From contig CANQPE010000038.1 of NCBI GenBank assembly GCA_947625645.1, positions 1 to 41,903 of the forward strand: 41,903 nt of DNA. Reading direction: 5' to 3'. The stretch is from an uncultured Clostridia bacterium. Its GTDB lineage: Bacteria; Bacillota; Clostridia; TANB77; CAG-508. A program made the translations under genes and the position numbers. Under the pieces are notes generated by a model, which saw only the letters and a program-made list of their open reading frames with translations, was not told the DNA's origin and made no database searches. Below are positions 19,439 to 30,351 of this stretch, piece after piece; the first letter of the stretch is position 1; each line of letters opens with the position of its first letter.

Positions 19439-20543
19439 TACTCTTCCCTTCTTTTATTATTAAATTCAATGCTCGTCTGCATATCCACAAATGTGTTTCA
19501 ATTGCTATATTATGATAAAGTAATTCTTCATTATCCTCTCTCATATTAAATAGCATTTTTATACAACTTTTCAATTTATTTAACATAGTACTTCTATTTA
19601 TGTTAAAACAAGATAAATAATAATTTTTATATGTATTTTTATATTTTTCAATGCAAAACTTATTTATTCTTTCTAAATATTCATGTGAGTTAATTTCCTC
19701 TGATAATTTCTCTATTTTTTCTTTTGCTCCTTTATTTAGTAGAACTTGTCCTTCCTCAAAAATAACTGGTATAATCTTCCAATTATAATTTTTTTCATCC
19801 AATTCTATTGATACACAATATGACTCTTTACATTCTGGTAATGTTGCTCTTGAAAATGCAAAATTTCCCAAACTATAAAATATGATTCCTTTTTTATAAC
19901 TTTCATATGCTTGCATAACATGTGGATGATGTCCTATTATAATATTTGCTCCCCAGTCAATAAATTTTTTATATAACTCTCTTATTTCAGGTAAAGGATA
20001 TTCAAATAATTCCGCTCCAGCATGGCAATTTATTATTACATAATCACATTTTTCTTTTAAGCTTTTTATATTATTTTCTATATCTATGTAATTCATCCAT
20101 GCATATCCGCTTTCTTCTTTATCAATACATGAGCCAAATCCATTTTCTGCAAGTGATAAAAAGCCTACTTTAATATTATTTCTATCAATTATTTTAGCTT
20201 CATACGCGTCCTGTTTTTTATTTCCTGCTCCTATAACTATTTGATCTTTCAGAAATTCAATAGTATTATTAAGCCCCTTAACTCCATAATCCATGATATG
20301 ATTATTTGCTAAACTAAACATATTAAAGCCATTATCCAATAGTTCTTCAACTTCTTTGTATCCCTGACAAAGTGAAGGCCCAGCTTTTTTAGCCTTTTCT
20401 ATATTCATTGTTTCTTCAACAATTGGTGCTTCTAAATTACAGCATTTTATATCATGGCTATTGACTATATGGTTCAACTCATTACTTAGTAATTTTCTAT
20501 TTTTTTTGTATGCAATATCACCAGTAAAAAATAATCTAATCAT
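19425..20543 (-). CDS. CapA family (PGA_cap) metallophosphoesterase-like protein
   Basis: LFFTGDIAYKKN; NLEAPIVEE; FSLANNHIMDYGVKGL; ANIIIGHHPHVMQ; IFYSLGNFAF. Confidence 0.9.
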   Translation of the reverse strand: MIRLFFTGDIAYKKNRKLLSNELNHIVNSHDIKCCNLEAPIVEETMNIEKAKKAGPSLCQGYKEVEELLDNGFNMFSLANNHIMDYGVKGLNNTIEFLKDQIVIGAGNKKQDAYEAKIIDRNNIKVGFLSLAENGFGSCIDKEESGYAWMNYIDIENNIKSLKEKCDYVIINCHAGAELFEYPLPEIRELYKKFIDWGANIIIGHHPHVMQAYESYKKGIIFYSLGNFAFSRATLPECKESYCVSIELDEKNYNWKIIPVIFEEGQVLLNKGAKEKIEKLSEEINSHEYLERINKFCIEKYKNTYKNYYLSCFNINRSTMLNKLKSCIKMLFNMREDNEELLYHNIAIETHLWICRRALNLIIKEGKSNDKK

Positions 20544-21852
20544 ACTTTACTCCCTTCAAAAATATGGCTTCTACAATATGTTTAACAGAAATTCTTGTCT
20601 CTTTATAAAACAGTGGCGCTATCATCGAAACAACAATTTCTGCTATTAATGTTGCAATTGCTGCACCGGCAATTCCATACTTAGGTATTAATAAACTGTT
20701 TAATATCAAATTTACAGTTGCTCCCCAAAAGACATATTTTTTTGTATATTTATTTTTATTGTTAATTACAGTCCATGGATTTCTTGCAATTCCTAAATAA
20801 GCAAATGTTGGATACCATGCAGATACAAGTAAAGCCGATTTTGCTCCTATATATTCTTGTCCATATAGAATGTTAATAATTAATGTTGAAAATATAGTAA
20901 TACCGATTGCAAATAACATACCTAACCAAAATGTAATGGCATATAAAAGTTTTTGTCTTCTTAAATATAATTCTTCACTTACTTTGCTCGCCTCAAAAAT
21001 AACTGGCCTCATAGAATTAATTATTGCTTCTGGTATAAACCCCCACATAGTTGAGATCGTGGTTGCTGCACTATACAAACCCACCTCTTTTTCATTTATA
21101 TAACTTCCAATCATTAGTTTATCCATCTGTCCATATATAGAAATCATAATTCCTGATATTATGAAGTGGTAACTTCTAGCTAACAATGATTTTGATATTT
21201 TTAACGAAAACTTTAATTTTTGCCCGTTATTCTTTTTATACATGAAAAATGTCATTATTAATATTAGTAAATAATCCAATGTAGTTGAAAATGCAAACCA
21301 CTCTACTGGTTTTTTTAATATTAATAATATTATTTTATAACCTGCAACTACAACATAAGCTATAGTTTTAGCAATTGAAACATATTTAGAATTTAGGTTT
21401 GATTGAAACCAGAAATCTAATATTTCGTATATTTGGAATATCATAGCAATAGCTTGAAGCACAGAAGTTACTAGTATTACACTATCATTAGGTTTAAGTA
21501 TCGTTACTATTATTGTTATGCATAATATTGATAATCCACTAGAGATTAGTCTCATTACCATAGCAGATCCTAGTATAACCCCATTTTTCTGTCTATCATC
21601 TACTAAGTCTCTTATTATTACATTTTCTAAGCCTAATTTACTAATCGCTGTAAACAATACCACTAATGATGCCCCATAATTTAGAATACCGTAATTACTT
21701 GGTCCTAAATATCTTGCAGAAATAACACCTACAACTAAAGAAATCATCATTTGTACTATTCTTTCTGCCATTATCCACATTGTATTTTTAGTTACTTTTT
21801 TATTTTTTAATATTTTTATTTTATTTACTATATTTTTAATTCTGTTTTTCAT
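20536..21852 (-). CDS. Oligosaccharide flippase (Wzx-like, MOP superfamily)
   Basis: Polytopic; NTMWIMAERIVQMMISLVVGVISARYLGPSNYGILNYGASLVVLFTAISKLGLENVIIRDLV. Confidence 0.92.
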   Translation of the reverse strand: MKNRIKNIVNKIKILKNKKVTKNTMWIMAERIVQMMISLVVGVISARYLGPSNYGILNYGASLVVLFTAISKLGLENVIIRDLVDDRQKNGVILGSAMVMRLISSGLSILCITIIVTILKPNDSVILVTSVLQAIAMIFQIYEILDFWFQSNLNSKYVSIAKTIAYVVVAGYKIILLILKKPVEWFAFSTTLDYLLILIMTFFMYKKNNGQKLKFSLKISKSLLARSYHFIISGIMISIYGQMDKLMIGSYINEKEVGLYSAATTISTMWGFIPEAIINSMRPVIFEASKVSEELYLRRQKLLYAITFWLGMLFAIGITIFSTLIINILYGQEYIGAKSALLVSAWYPTFAYLGIARNPWTVINNKNKYTKKYVFWGATVNLILNSLLIPKYGIAGAAIATLIAEIVVSMIAPLFYKETRISVKHIVEAIFLKGVKYD

Positions 21853-22814
21853 TTTATCTTTTTACCTTTTTCTCTTTTATATTTTTTTCTTACCTCTAAT
21901 AGTTTTTCCATATTACAAAAATAGATAAATCCTATAATTTTTTGCTTTATTCCCAAATCAAATATATTATAAAAATGTTTTGTTATTGCTTTATCTATAT
22001 TTAAATTTTCTTTTAATTTAGGAAGCTGATTCGTTAAAATTGTATCAAATTTTGTTGTATTACCACTATGAGTTCCTGTACCATCTAATCCTTGATTTAC
22101 TATTAAAGATTCTTTTGGATATACTGTATACTTATTTTGTTTTGACTGTTCATAGCACCATCTAATTGCCCAGGAATCACATCTACCTTTCATCTGGTCA
22201 TCTAACATTTGTGCCATATCAGGTCCACCTCTATTAATTCTTCTTCTCTTAAAGATATTGTGTTTAAACTTTTTATAGTCCTTAACATCCCAATCAACTG
22301 TATTCCATCTATCTCTCCAAGTAGCCCATCCCCAACTATTTCCTCTATATGCTAAATACACATCATATTTATAGTTTTTAGGTATTTCTATTGGAGGATT
22401 GTATCCACTAATTGACCATATTCTTTCATCGTTTTCATACAATTCAAGTGCTTCATTCATATACTTTATAAAATATTTTGAAGTAACTAAGTCATCTTCA
22501 ACAACTATTACTTTTCCATATTTATTAATTACTTCTGTTACTCCCTTTATTACTGAATTAGCTAGTCCTTGATTTTTAGGTGCTTCGACTACTGTAACAG
22601 AGTTAAACCATTTTTTTGATTCTATTGAATTTATGTATTTTCTTACTTCTTCTACATTTTTTTTGCTCTTATCATTTTTATAATTATCAGCAAAAATCCA
22701 AACATTACTTTTCCTTGCAAGTTCATTATTGGCTAATGCTTCTATTGTATTTTGGGTATGTTTAGGTCTTGCATACACAAATACTACTATTGGTGCTAAT
22801 TGCTTATCTTCCAT
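21849..22814 (-). CDS. Glycosyltransferase, GT-A fold (GT2/GNT-I-like)
   Basis: APIVVFVYARPKHTQNTIEALANN; VIVVEDDLVTSKYFIKYMNEALELYENDERIWSISGY; GWATWRDRW. Confidence 0.85.
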   Translation of the reverse strand: MEDKQLAPIVVFVYARPKHTQNTIEALANNELARKSNVWIFADNYKNDKSKKNVEEVRKYINSIESKKWFNSVTVVEAPKNQGLANSVIKGVTEVINKYGKVIVVEDDLVTSKYFIKYMNEALELYENDERIWSISGYNPPIEIPKNYKYDVYLAYRGNSWGWATWRDRWNTVDWDVKDYKKFKHNIFKRRRINRGGPDMAQMLDDQMKGRCDSWAIRWCYEQSKQNKYTVYPKESLIVNQGLDGTGTHSGNTTKFDTILTNQLPKLKENLNIDKAITKHFYNIFDLGIKQKIIGFIYFCNMEKLLEVRKKYKREKGKKIK

Positions 22815-22815
22815 G

Positions 22816-24066
22816 CTATTCTCCTACCATTTCTTTATAAATTTTTATAATTTCTTTCACATTATTCTCTGGATTGTATATCACACTAGCTTTTTTTCTT
22901 GCTTCTTTTCCTAGTTTTATTGCTAATTCATCATCTTCAAATATTCTAGAAATATACTCTGCACACAAAGCTGGCTCTGTATAAGGATATAAATATCCCT
23001 CCTTTTTGTGCTCTAACATATCCATTGTTCCTCCTGTATTTGTAGCTACACAAGGCATCCCTAATAACATTGCTTCTCCTAAAGAATTTGAACTATTCTC
23101 TATTACTGATGGTAAAACAAATACATGTGTTTTTAATAATCTTTCTATCATTTGTTCTTCGTTTAGAACTCCCGTAAAAATTATATTATTTTTTAGATTA
23201 AATTTGTTTACTAATTGTTGTATGTATTTTGCATATCCTGTTCTTCTCAATTTTGATTTTATCATAGAATTTTCTAATATATTGGCCCCTGCAACATATA
23301 CTTTTATATCTTTATATTTCTTTTTCAATAATATTATTGATTGTATTAAATAATGAAACCCTTTTATTGAATATTCAGCCTGACTACAAAAAATAGTATG
23401 CCTTTCTATAGAATCTATATTCCATTCAAACTTATAAAATTTTTCTCTTAATATTTCATTACTTTGATAATATTTTTGGTTCATATTAATATATTTTGTA
23501 TTCGCATAATCCCAAGTGGTTCTTCCCAATATTGCATTAGATTTTCTTATAATTTCTATTTCTGTCTTTCCTCTGCCTTCGAATTTTTTCTTTTGTTGAA
23601 ACAAATTATCTCTCTTTAAAATATCTCTAAACGTTATATTTTTTATTATCATTTTTGCATCAATATTAGCTAAATATACATCAGAATATCTATAAATTAA
23701 ACCTTGTATAGATGTAATAACTTTTTCATTAGGACAACTCTCCATATAATTCAAGCTAGATGAAAATTCTGTTCCATGTATATGCACTAAATCTGGTTTA
23801 ACTTTCTTGTTTATAATGCGCCAGTATTCTTTTTGTTTCTTATTATTGGTATTAGGAATCAAATAATAAGAAATATTTCCTTCATTATATTCTCTCAATT
23901 CTTTTCCTTTATAAATGCTAACAATAGATATTTTTATATCTTTTTCATATTTAATTAAATTATATAATAATCCATTTATCCATCCTCCAAAATTATTTTT
24001 TTGTAGTCCTAATTTTTCAGCTGGATACGGTAATATTAAATTAATAATCCACATTATATTCAACAT
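22816..24066 (-). CDS. Glycosyltransferase family 4
   Basis: HIHGTEFSSSLNY; VFVLPSVIENSSNSLGEAMLLGMPCVATNTGGTMDMLEHKKEGYLYP. Confidence 0.88.
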   Translation of the reverse strand: MLNIMWIINLILPYPAEKLGLQKNNFGGWINGLLYNLIKYEKDIKISIVSIYKGKELREYNEGNISYYLIPNTNNKKQKEYWRIINKKVKPDLVHIHGTEFSSSLNYMESCPNEKVITSIQGLIYRYSDVYLANIDAKMIIKNITFRDILKRDNLFQQKKKFEGRGKTEIEIIRKSNAILGRTTWDYANTKYINMNQKYYQSNEILREKFYKFEWNIDSIERHTIFCSQAEYSIKGFHYLIQSIILLKKKYKDIKVYVAGANILENSMIKSKLRRTGYAKYIQQLVNKFNLKNNIIFTGVLNEEQMIERLLKTHVFVLPSVIENSSNSLGEAMLLGMPCVATNTGGTMDMLEHKKEGYLYPYTEPALCAEYISRIFEDDELAIKLGKEARKKASVIYNPENNVKEIIKIYKEMVGE

Positions 24067-25510
24067 AATCTTTTTTATCTCCTTGATACTTTATTTCCTT
24101 ATTATATTTATAATTAGATATCAGATATATAACAAATATTACCATTATATAACCAATGCTTGTTAAATTAGTAATCCATGATAATGCAAAATTTCGTGGA
24201 ATATACACCATATCTCCCAATATTAAAAAAGAAACTGCAAACAAATACGGATTTGTATATTTTCTTGACTCAATAGACATAGTAATTCTCCCCATTAAAT
24301 AACCAATTAATAAATTATATATTATAACCCCTACATATCCATAATCAACATATAATTCTGATATATATTGGACACCTGTACCCTCTCCATTTAAATATCT
24401 ATTTCCTAAAACAAAATATGACAACGTTGCTCCTAAATTTTTTCCATGAAGCGCAGTACTCTCTGGATCTTCTTTGATAGTAGTATTTGAAAACAATTTT
24501 CCAAATATTCCCTTTTCTATAGAATTAATTAAAGGGCCAAAGGTATAATTTTGATTTAAGCTTGCAATGTCATTTTTATAATATTGAGCATATAAAATGC
24601 CATCTATACTACCTCCTTGGTCAATAAAAAACTGCTTAAATTGTTTTGATAAGTCTATATTTGCATTTTTATCATTTCGAAGAACATTATAACTTCCTAA
24701 CCCTATAATAGCTATTACACATATTATTGGAAAAACTAGCTTCATTTTTGGACTAATCCATACTTCTACATTTTCATTATTTCTTATGACATAGTACATT
24801 ATTATTATTATTTCACTAACTACAAATTCTCCTCTAACTCCTGTAAATATGGATAAGACAAGATACAACTGATATAAAATCATTACCATTTTACATTCAC
24901 TTTTCTTTGGATAAGTTCCTAGAAAAATGTATAGTACAAGAACATTGCTTAATGCTATTTTCTTTACTATCGTAGGAAATATACTATTAAATGTATCTTT
25001 ATACATTGCTAAATATCCGTTTTGATAAACATATACTACCTTTTCTAATGTTATTAGTATTAAAACTATATATGTTAGATAGAATATTTTTTTTGATACA
25101 TTTTTTATGCTTTCCAGTTTCATTTTACTAATAGTATTAGACGGTTTTTTCTCAGTTTTGTTTACTTTTATTTTTTCACTAATTTGCATTCCAATTTTTA
25201 GAGTTGCTAAACTTAAAAATAATAATATTATTGTATTCATTTCTATATCTAATAAAAATATATTGTTTACGTTATTGGTCACAACTTCGATTAACTTTTT
25301 GCCAACTAGTAATGTTCCAAATGATATGTTAAACATTAAAAAGAAAATTCTTTTTCTTAAATTTCTTATTGCATATAATATATTACTAAGCAGTAGTAAT
25401 CCTAATGAAATGACTAACATATTATAATTAGTATATAATAGAGCTAATACAAATAAACCAATTGATAATATTTCACTTAAAATGCATACTATCTGATTTA
25501 TTTTCTTCAT
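24041..25510 (-). CDS. O-antigen/EPS polymerase (Wzy-like)
   Basis: ~12 predicted TM helices and long periplasmic-type loop; GVRGEFVVSEIIIIMYYVIRNN; ELYVDYGYVGVIIYNLLIGYLMG. Confidence 0.75.
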   Translation of the reverse strand: MKKINQIVCILSEILSIGLFVLALLYTNYNMLVISLGLLLLSNILYAIRNLRKRIFFLMFNISFGTLLVGKKLIEVVTNNVNNIFLLDIEMNTIILLFLSLATLKIGMQISEKIKVNKTEKKPSNTISKMKLESIKNVSKKIFYLTYIVLILITLEKVVYVYQNGYLAMYKDTFNSIFPTIVKKIALSNVLVLYIFLGTYPKKSECKMVMILYQLYLVLSIFTGVRGEFVVSEIIIIMYYVIRNNENVEVWISPKMKLVFPIICVIAIIGLGSYNVLRNDKNANIDLSKQFKQFFIDQGGSIDGILYAQYYKNDIASLNQNYTFGPLINSIEKGIFGKLFSNTTIKEDPESTALHGKNLGATLSYFVLGNRYLNGEGTGVQYISELYVDYGYVGVIIYNLLIGYLMGRITMSIESRKYTNPYLFAVSFLILGDMVYIPRNFALSWITNLTSIGYIMVIFVIYLISNYKYNKEIKYQGDKKDYVEYNVDY

Positions 25511-25527
25511 TGGTTCCCCTCCTTTTT

Positions 25528-26785
25528 CTATACTTTATTAATTTGATTAATTAAATTATATTTATAATTTTCCCATGTGTATTTTTCAGATAATTTTCTT
25601 GCTTCTTTCCCCATAGTTGAAATTTTATCTTTATTTTCATAAAACCATATAATTTTTTCTTTAATATCTTCTGTTGATGCAGCATCTATAACAAAACCTT
25701 CTTTGTAATTTTGTATGATTCCGTCTGCTACAGAGTTCCTAGTTGCTATTATCGGTATTCCTGAAGCCATTGCTTCAAATAATGATAATGAAAATCCTTC
25801 AAATAAAGATGCCATTATATATACATCTGCTTCTTGATATACTCTATTCATCTCGCTTTTTTGCTTTATTCCTTCATAAATTATATTATTATTTTCAGAG
25901 ATATCTTTCAAAATCTGCTTATCTTTTGTATCAATTCCCCCTACAATAGTTAGTTGAACATCATAATCTTTTAATTTGCTAAAAGCTTCTATTAAATAGA
26001 ATATTCCCTTAGCAGCTTCTACTCTACCGACAAACAAAAATTTTAATTTTTTATTTGCTAAGTCATTTTTATATTGCTTACATTTAAATTGTTCTAAATC
26101 AACTCCGCAAAGGTATGTATATAAACTTACTTTTATCTATTCCACATTCCGTTAATGATCTTTCTGCAAATTTACTCGCTACTAAAAAATAGTCAGTTTC
26201 ACATAATTCTTTTTGATATTTTAAACATTTTCGTTTTGTATATGATTTCATTTTTTGTTTTATTGATTTTTTATATTTCATTTCTTTTTTTCTTAGTTCT
26301 TGTAATAATATTTTTCTTATATATGGCGCAGCAACACTTGACATGTCCAATATTTTTGTACTTTTTATATTATGTTTAGTTAGCAAAGAAAAACATTTAT
26401 AAGCTGTTGTATCATACATTATAATTATTTCTTCTTTATTTTTCTTCATATACTTATATATGTTTTTGCCAAATCTATTTGTTAAAATAGAATATAACTT
26501 AGGTTCAATCAATTTATACTTATCAACCCTAATAACCAATAAATATAACAACCCTAAAAATTCATTAAAAGTAATTAAATATTTTTCGATTATTTTATTA
26601 ACTCTTCCTTTCATTCTTTTTATATTATTTTTTCCTAATACTTTTTCTAAGATTTTATAAACTTTTTTATCCTTTTTATAATATACTGTTGTTATATATT
26701 TCTTTAATAATTCTGCTTTATCTAATCCTTCAGCAGTTTTATATGAGTGTTGCTGTAATGGATGGGCTAATATAATTTTATTCAT
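25528..26785 (-). pseudogene. Glycosyltransferase family 4 split by a frameshift (ORFs 26099..26785 and 25528..26037)
   Basis: N-terminal part ends ..LVASKFAERSLTECGIDKSKFIYIPLRS*. Dropping one T of CCTTTGC (plus-strand AAA at 26109-26111) gives ..YIPCGVDLEQFKCKQYKNDLANKKLKFLFVGRVEAAKGIFYLIEAF.., restoring a canonical GT4. Confidence 0.85.
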
Positions 26786-27858
26786 TCTGCTACTCCTTTT
26801 TTTATTTTTTCTATTTTATTTTTAAGAAAAAGCATACTACTTTTTCTTAAATATTCTATAGTAATACAAATAATAAAAGTCAATACTACACTTCCTATAA
26901 CAATTATTACCCCAAATGCATTATGATAACATATTTCTGTATGTAATATTTTTGTATATAAAATCTCTCTTAATCCTATTTGTTCATGAATTAAATATAC
27001 TGCAAAAGAAAGTGGAGCAACATTTAATATAATTTTATTAAGATACTTGTTTTTTACTTTTAAAGAATTACAATACAAAAATAAAGCAATAGCCTCAATC
27101 AAAACAATAGGATTATTATATGCCAATAATCTATCTCCTTCACCATTTATTCCCCATAATGCACATAATTTTTTTATAGTTAATTTTATTATTGTTATTA
27201 AAAAAATACACGCAAAATAAATTACAAGCCATTTATTATGATGTTTTTCTATATAATCATTGGAAATATACAATCTAATATATGCTCCTATTAAATATAA
27301 ACAGATAAACCATATAATTCCATACCCATAGGTTTCATCTAAAGTCCATTTTGATGGTAATAAAGTCATACCAGAAAATATTATCATTATAATTATTAAT
27401 AACTTTCTATACTCTTCTTTATCTAATGCATATATTAATTTATTTAAAAATGGACTTAATAAATACATAACTAAATAAACAGTTATAAACCAATACTGCT
27501 TACTTATTATTGGCAGTATACTTTGTATCGCATCTCCGAAATTGAATTGTATTAGTCCAAACATAACTAATAATAGGTAAATACTAACAGAATAAAAAAT
27601 TACTTCTAACCATAATTTCAAAAATTTCTTTATTCTAAATTTAGATTTAACCAAAAAATAACTACTAATAAGTACATAACAATTAACTGCTATAATTGAT
27701 GCTATTTTTAAAATATTATATATGATATAATTCACACTATAGCTGTTACTTTCTTTTAATAGCCCTCCTTTGGATAAATAATGTAATATCAAAACCATTA
27801 TCATACTAATTATTCTTAAAAAATCTAATCCTATATTTCTTTCTTTGTTTTCGTTCAT
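26782..27858 (-). CDS. Acyltransferase 3 family membrane protein (OafA-like)
   Basis: NIGLDFLRIISMIMVLILHYLSKGG; polytopic; PLSFAVYLIHEQIGLRE. Confidence 0.88.
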   Translation of the reverse strand: MNENKERNIGLDFLRIISMIMVLILHYLSKGGLLKESNSYSVNYIIYNILKIASIIAVNCYVLISSYFLVKSKFRIKKFLKLWLEVIFYSVSIYLLLVMFGLIQFNFGDAIQSILPIISKQYWFITVYLVMYLLSPFLNKLIYALDKEEYRKLLIIIMIIFSGMTLLPSKWTLDETYGYGIIWFICLYLIGAYIRLYISNDYIEKHHNKWLVIYFACIFLITIIKLTIKKLCALWGINGEGDRLLAYNNPIVLIEAIALFLYCNSLKVKNKYLNKIILNVAPLSFAVYLIHEQIGLREILYTKILHTEICYHNAFGVIIVIGSVVLTFIICITIEYLRKSSMLFLKNKIEKIKKGVAE

Positions 27859-27859
27859 T

Positions 27860-29128
27860 TTATTTTCCTTCTATTATTTTTATAAACTGTTTTGAAACAT
27901 ATTGGGGAGTACATTTCTCATACAGTTCTTCAATAATTTTATACTTTATATCTACATTCCAGATTTTTTTACAAAATTCATAAAATATTTCTCTATTTTC
28001 TTTCAACTTATTCTTATCCATTTTTATGCAAATTGAATATTGATAATTTTTTAAATATTCTAAATATGCATCATTATCTGAATAATATAAATGGATGATT
28101 GGCTTGCAAAAAGACAAACATTCAAATAATTTACTAGGTACCTCTTCATCTGAATTATTTCCGATAGTAAGTAATATGTCTGCCTTCTTCATTTCTGTAA
28201 TTACTATATCATGTTCAACTTTTCCTACATCATTTATAATATCGCCTAATTTAGCCTTATATTTATCTATTATGTTTTGGCAATTGCCAAATGAATATAA
28301 GTTTAATTTTATATTACCGTTCCTTACTTTATCACTATCCATAATTTCAAATAAATAAGTAGGATTTCTTAGTTTTAAATCTAAAGAGCCTGCATAAATT
28401 ATATCTATACTATTTTTACTAGTTGTACTATCTTCCTTAAAATTTTTTATTAAAGGATGCTCAGTAATAATAATTTTATTAAGATATTCCTTAAAGATTC
28501 TATTAGATTCATAATGACTATAGATGGGTGGTAATACCAAAAGATTATTACATTCTTTTAGCAATTCAAGCTCTAACTCTAAATTATTTTTCATTCTAAT
28601 ATTTTTTAATATTTTTGTAGGGTATAAACTATTTGCATTTGAAAATCTATCTAACTGATATGGCAACAATTTAACTTTTTTGTTTTTTTTCTTATATTTC
28701 ATTGCCGCAAATATTTCTTCATGTGGTGCAGAAACAGGAATTATTGCATCGATTTTTGTTTTTTTACTTATCCTCTTTATATTTTCTTCTATTTTATGTA
28801 CATAGTAATTTGATATACTCGTCCTTCTTAAAACTCTAGGAAAATAAAATAATACTCTTTTTATTAATAAAAAGATTTTATATATTTTTTTGTTATTTTT
28901 TATTTTTTGTTCACAAAATGAATGTATTATTAAATTTAAATCTGTAATTCTATATACTTGCATGCCATCAATAATTTCTAGCTTCTTTAATCCTTTTTTA
29001 TTTTTTCTTGTAAGTATTTTGACATTATAACCATATTTTTTCAATTCCTCCGCAATATTGCTTGCTATATTTCCATTAGTTGTAGAATACGGTTTATATT
29101 CTCCTACTAAAATTAAGATATTGTTCAA
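27860..29128 (-). CDS. Glycosyltransferase (GT-B fold)
   Basis: VGEYKPYSTTNGNIASNIAEELKKYGYNVKILT; IDIIYAGSLDLKLRNP; PSKLFECLSFCKPIIHLYYS. Confidence 0.78.
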   Translation of the reverse strand: MNNILILVGEYKPYSTTNGNIASNIAEELKKYGYNVKILTRKNKKGLKKLEIIDGMQVYRITDLNLIIHSFCEQKIKNNKKIYKIFLLIKRVLFYFPRVLRRTSISNYYVHKIEENIKRISKKTKIDAIIPVSAPHEEIFAAMKYKKKNKKVKLLPYQLDRFSNANSLYPTKILKNIRMKNNLELELELLKECNNLLVLPPIYSHYESNRIFKEYLNKIIITEHPLIKNFKEDSTTSKNSIDIIYAGSLDLKLRNPTYLFEIMDSDKVRNGNIKLNLYSFGNCQNIIDKYKAKLGDIINDVGKVEHDIVITEMKKADILLTIGNNSDEEVPSKLFECLSFCKPIIHLYYSDNDAYLEYLKNYQYSICIKMDKNKLKENREIFYEFCKKIWNVDIKYKIIEELYEKCTPQYVSKQFIKIIEGK

Positions 29129-29139
29129 CTATAGCCCCC

Positions 29140-30351
29140 CTATAAAACTTCATCATATTGTTTAATATATTTACATATATTTTTGATATCATATTTACCA
29201 GCAAATTTAATGCATTCTTCAACATTTTTATTTTTCATTACTTGCTCTAAATCTTGATAAATTTTTTTATAATTAAATCCGTCTTCAATAACTCCACAAC
29301 TTTTATTTTTTATTAATTCTGGCGTAGCTGTTGAACTCATTACTACACATGGCGTACCACAAGCTAAAGATTCCAGTGTAACCATCGAAAAAGTTTCTTG
29401 AATAGAAGGATTAAAAAACACATCTGCCATTGAATATAATTTCACTAATTCTTCTATATTTTCTGTTTTCTTTATTCCTATTATATTTTTAGGTAATTTC
29501 TTAATCTGTTCATCTGTTAAGCCTACCATCACTATGCTTTCTTTTTCATCGTCTATAATTTCAGAAAGCTTTATAAACTTATCAATTCCTTTGTTTACAG
29601 ACCATCCGTCAGCTACCCCTAATATCACTTTTTTATTTTGGTCAATTCTATATTTTTCTTTTATTTCAGAATCTTTAATATTTCTAAAGATAGATGTATC
29701 TACAAAATTATGTATAACTTTAATTGGCTTATTTTTTAAAAATGACATTTTTACCTGTTCTTTTAACCAATTAGAAGGTACTACTAAAGTTATCTTTTTT
29801 ATATCATTAATTAGTCTTTCTTTTAACAAATATTCTTTTTTTACTCTTTTATCGCCAAAAAATGCTTTTGGATAAACTTTATTATATTTACAATTGCTAC
29901 ATTTATCTTTATTATTCCATTGGTTACACTCATTATTGGCTGTATAATATGTACAATGTCCTGTAAAAGCCCAACAATCATGCAAAGTCCACACTACTGG
30001 TGTGTTTTTCTTTTTTAAATATTTAAATAGTATTTTAAAGTTTATATAATATCCATGCATATTGTGAAGTTGTATTATATCTGGATTTATTTTATCTATT
30101 TTTTTAATCAATCTATATGTTGCAAATACAGAGCCATGCCCTTGCAAATTAAACAATCGAGATATAAAAACATGCCATAATACTTCTATTTTTGTATCTA
30201 TTTTTATGCAGTTTTTATTAACAGGGGTTCCTCTTCCAAAAAATGAATATGCTTCATATCCATTTTTTATTGCTTCCTCTTGTATTTGGTTCATTATTCT
30301 TCCTGTACTTCCATTACAAACTGTATTTATTTGTACAAGCTTCCTTTTCAT
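29140..30351 (-). CDS. Glycosyltransferase family 4
   Basis: VQINTVCNGSTGRIMNQI; VVWTLHDCWAFTGHCTYY; DVFFNPSIQETFSMVTLESLACGTPCVVMSSTATPELI. Confidence 0.9.
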   Translation of the reverse strand: MKRKLVQINTVCNGSTGRIMNQIQEEAIKNGYEAYSFFGRGTPVNKNCIKIDTKIEVLWHVFISRLFNLQGHGSVFATYRLIKKIDKINPDIIQLHNMHGYYINFKILFKYLKKKNTPVVWTLHDCWAFTGHCTYYTANNECNQWNNKDKCSNCKYNKVYPKAFFGDKRVKKEYLLKERLINDIKKITLVVPSNWLKEQVKMSFLKNKPIKVIHNFVDTSIFRNIKDSEIKEKYRIDQNKKVILGVADGWSVNKGIDKFIKLSEIIDDEKESIVMVGLTDEQIKKLPKNIIGIKKTENIEELVKLYSMADVFFNPSIQETFSMVTLESLACGTPCVVMSSTATPELIKNKSCGVIEDGFNYKKIYQDLEQVMKNKNVEECIKFAGKYDIKNICKYIKQYDEVL

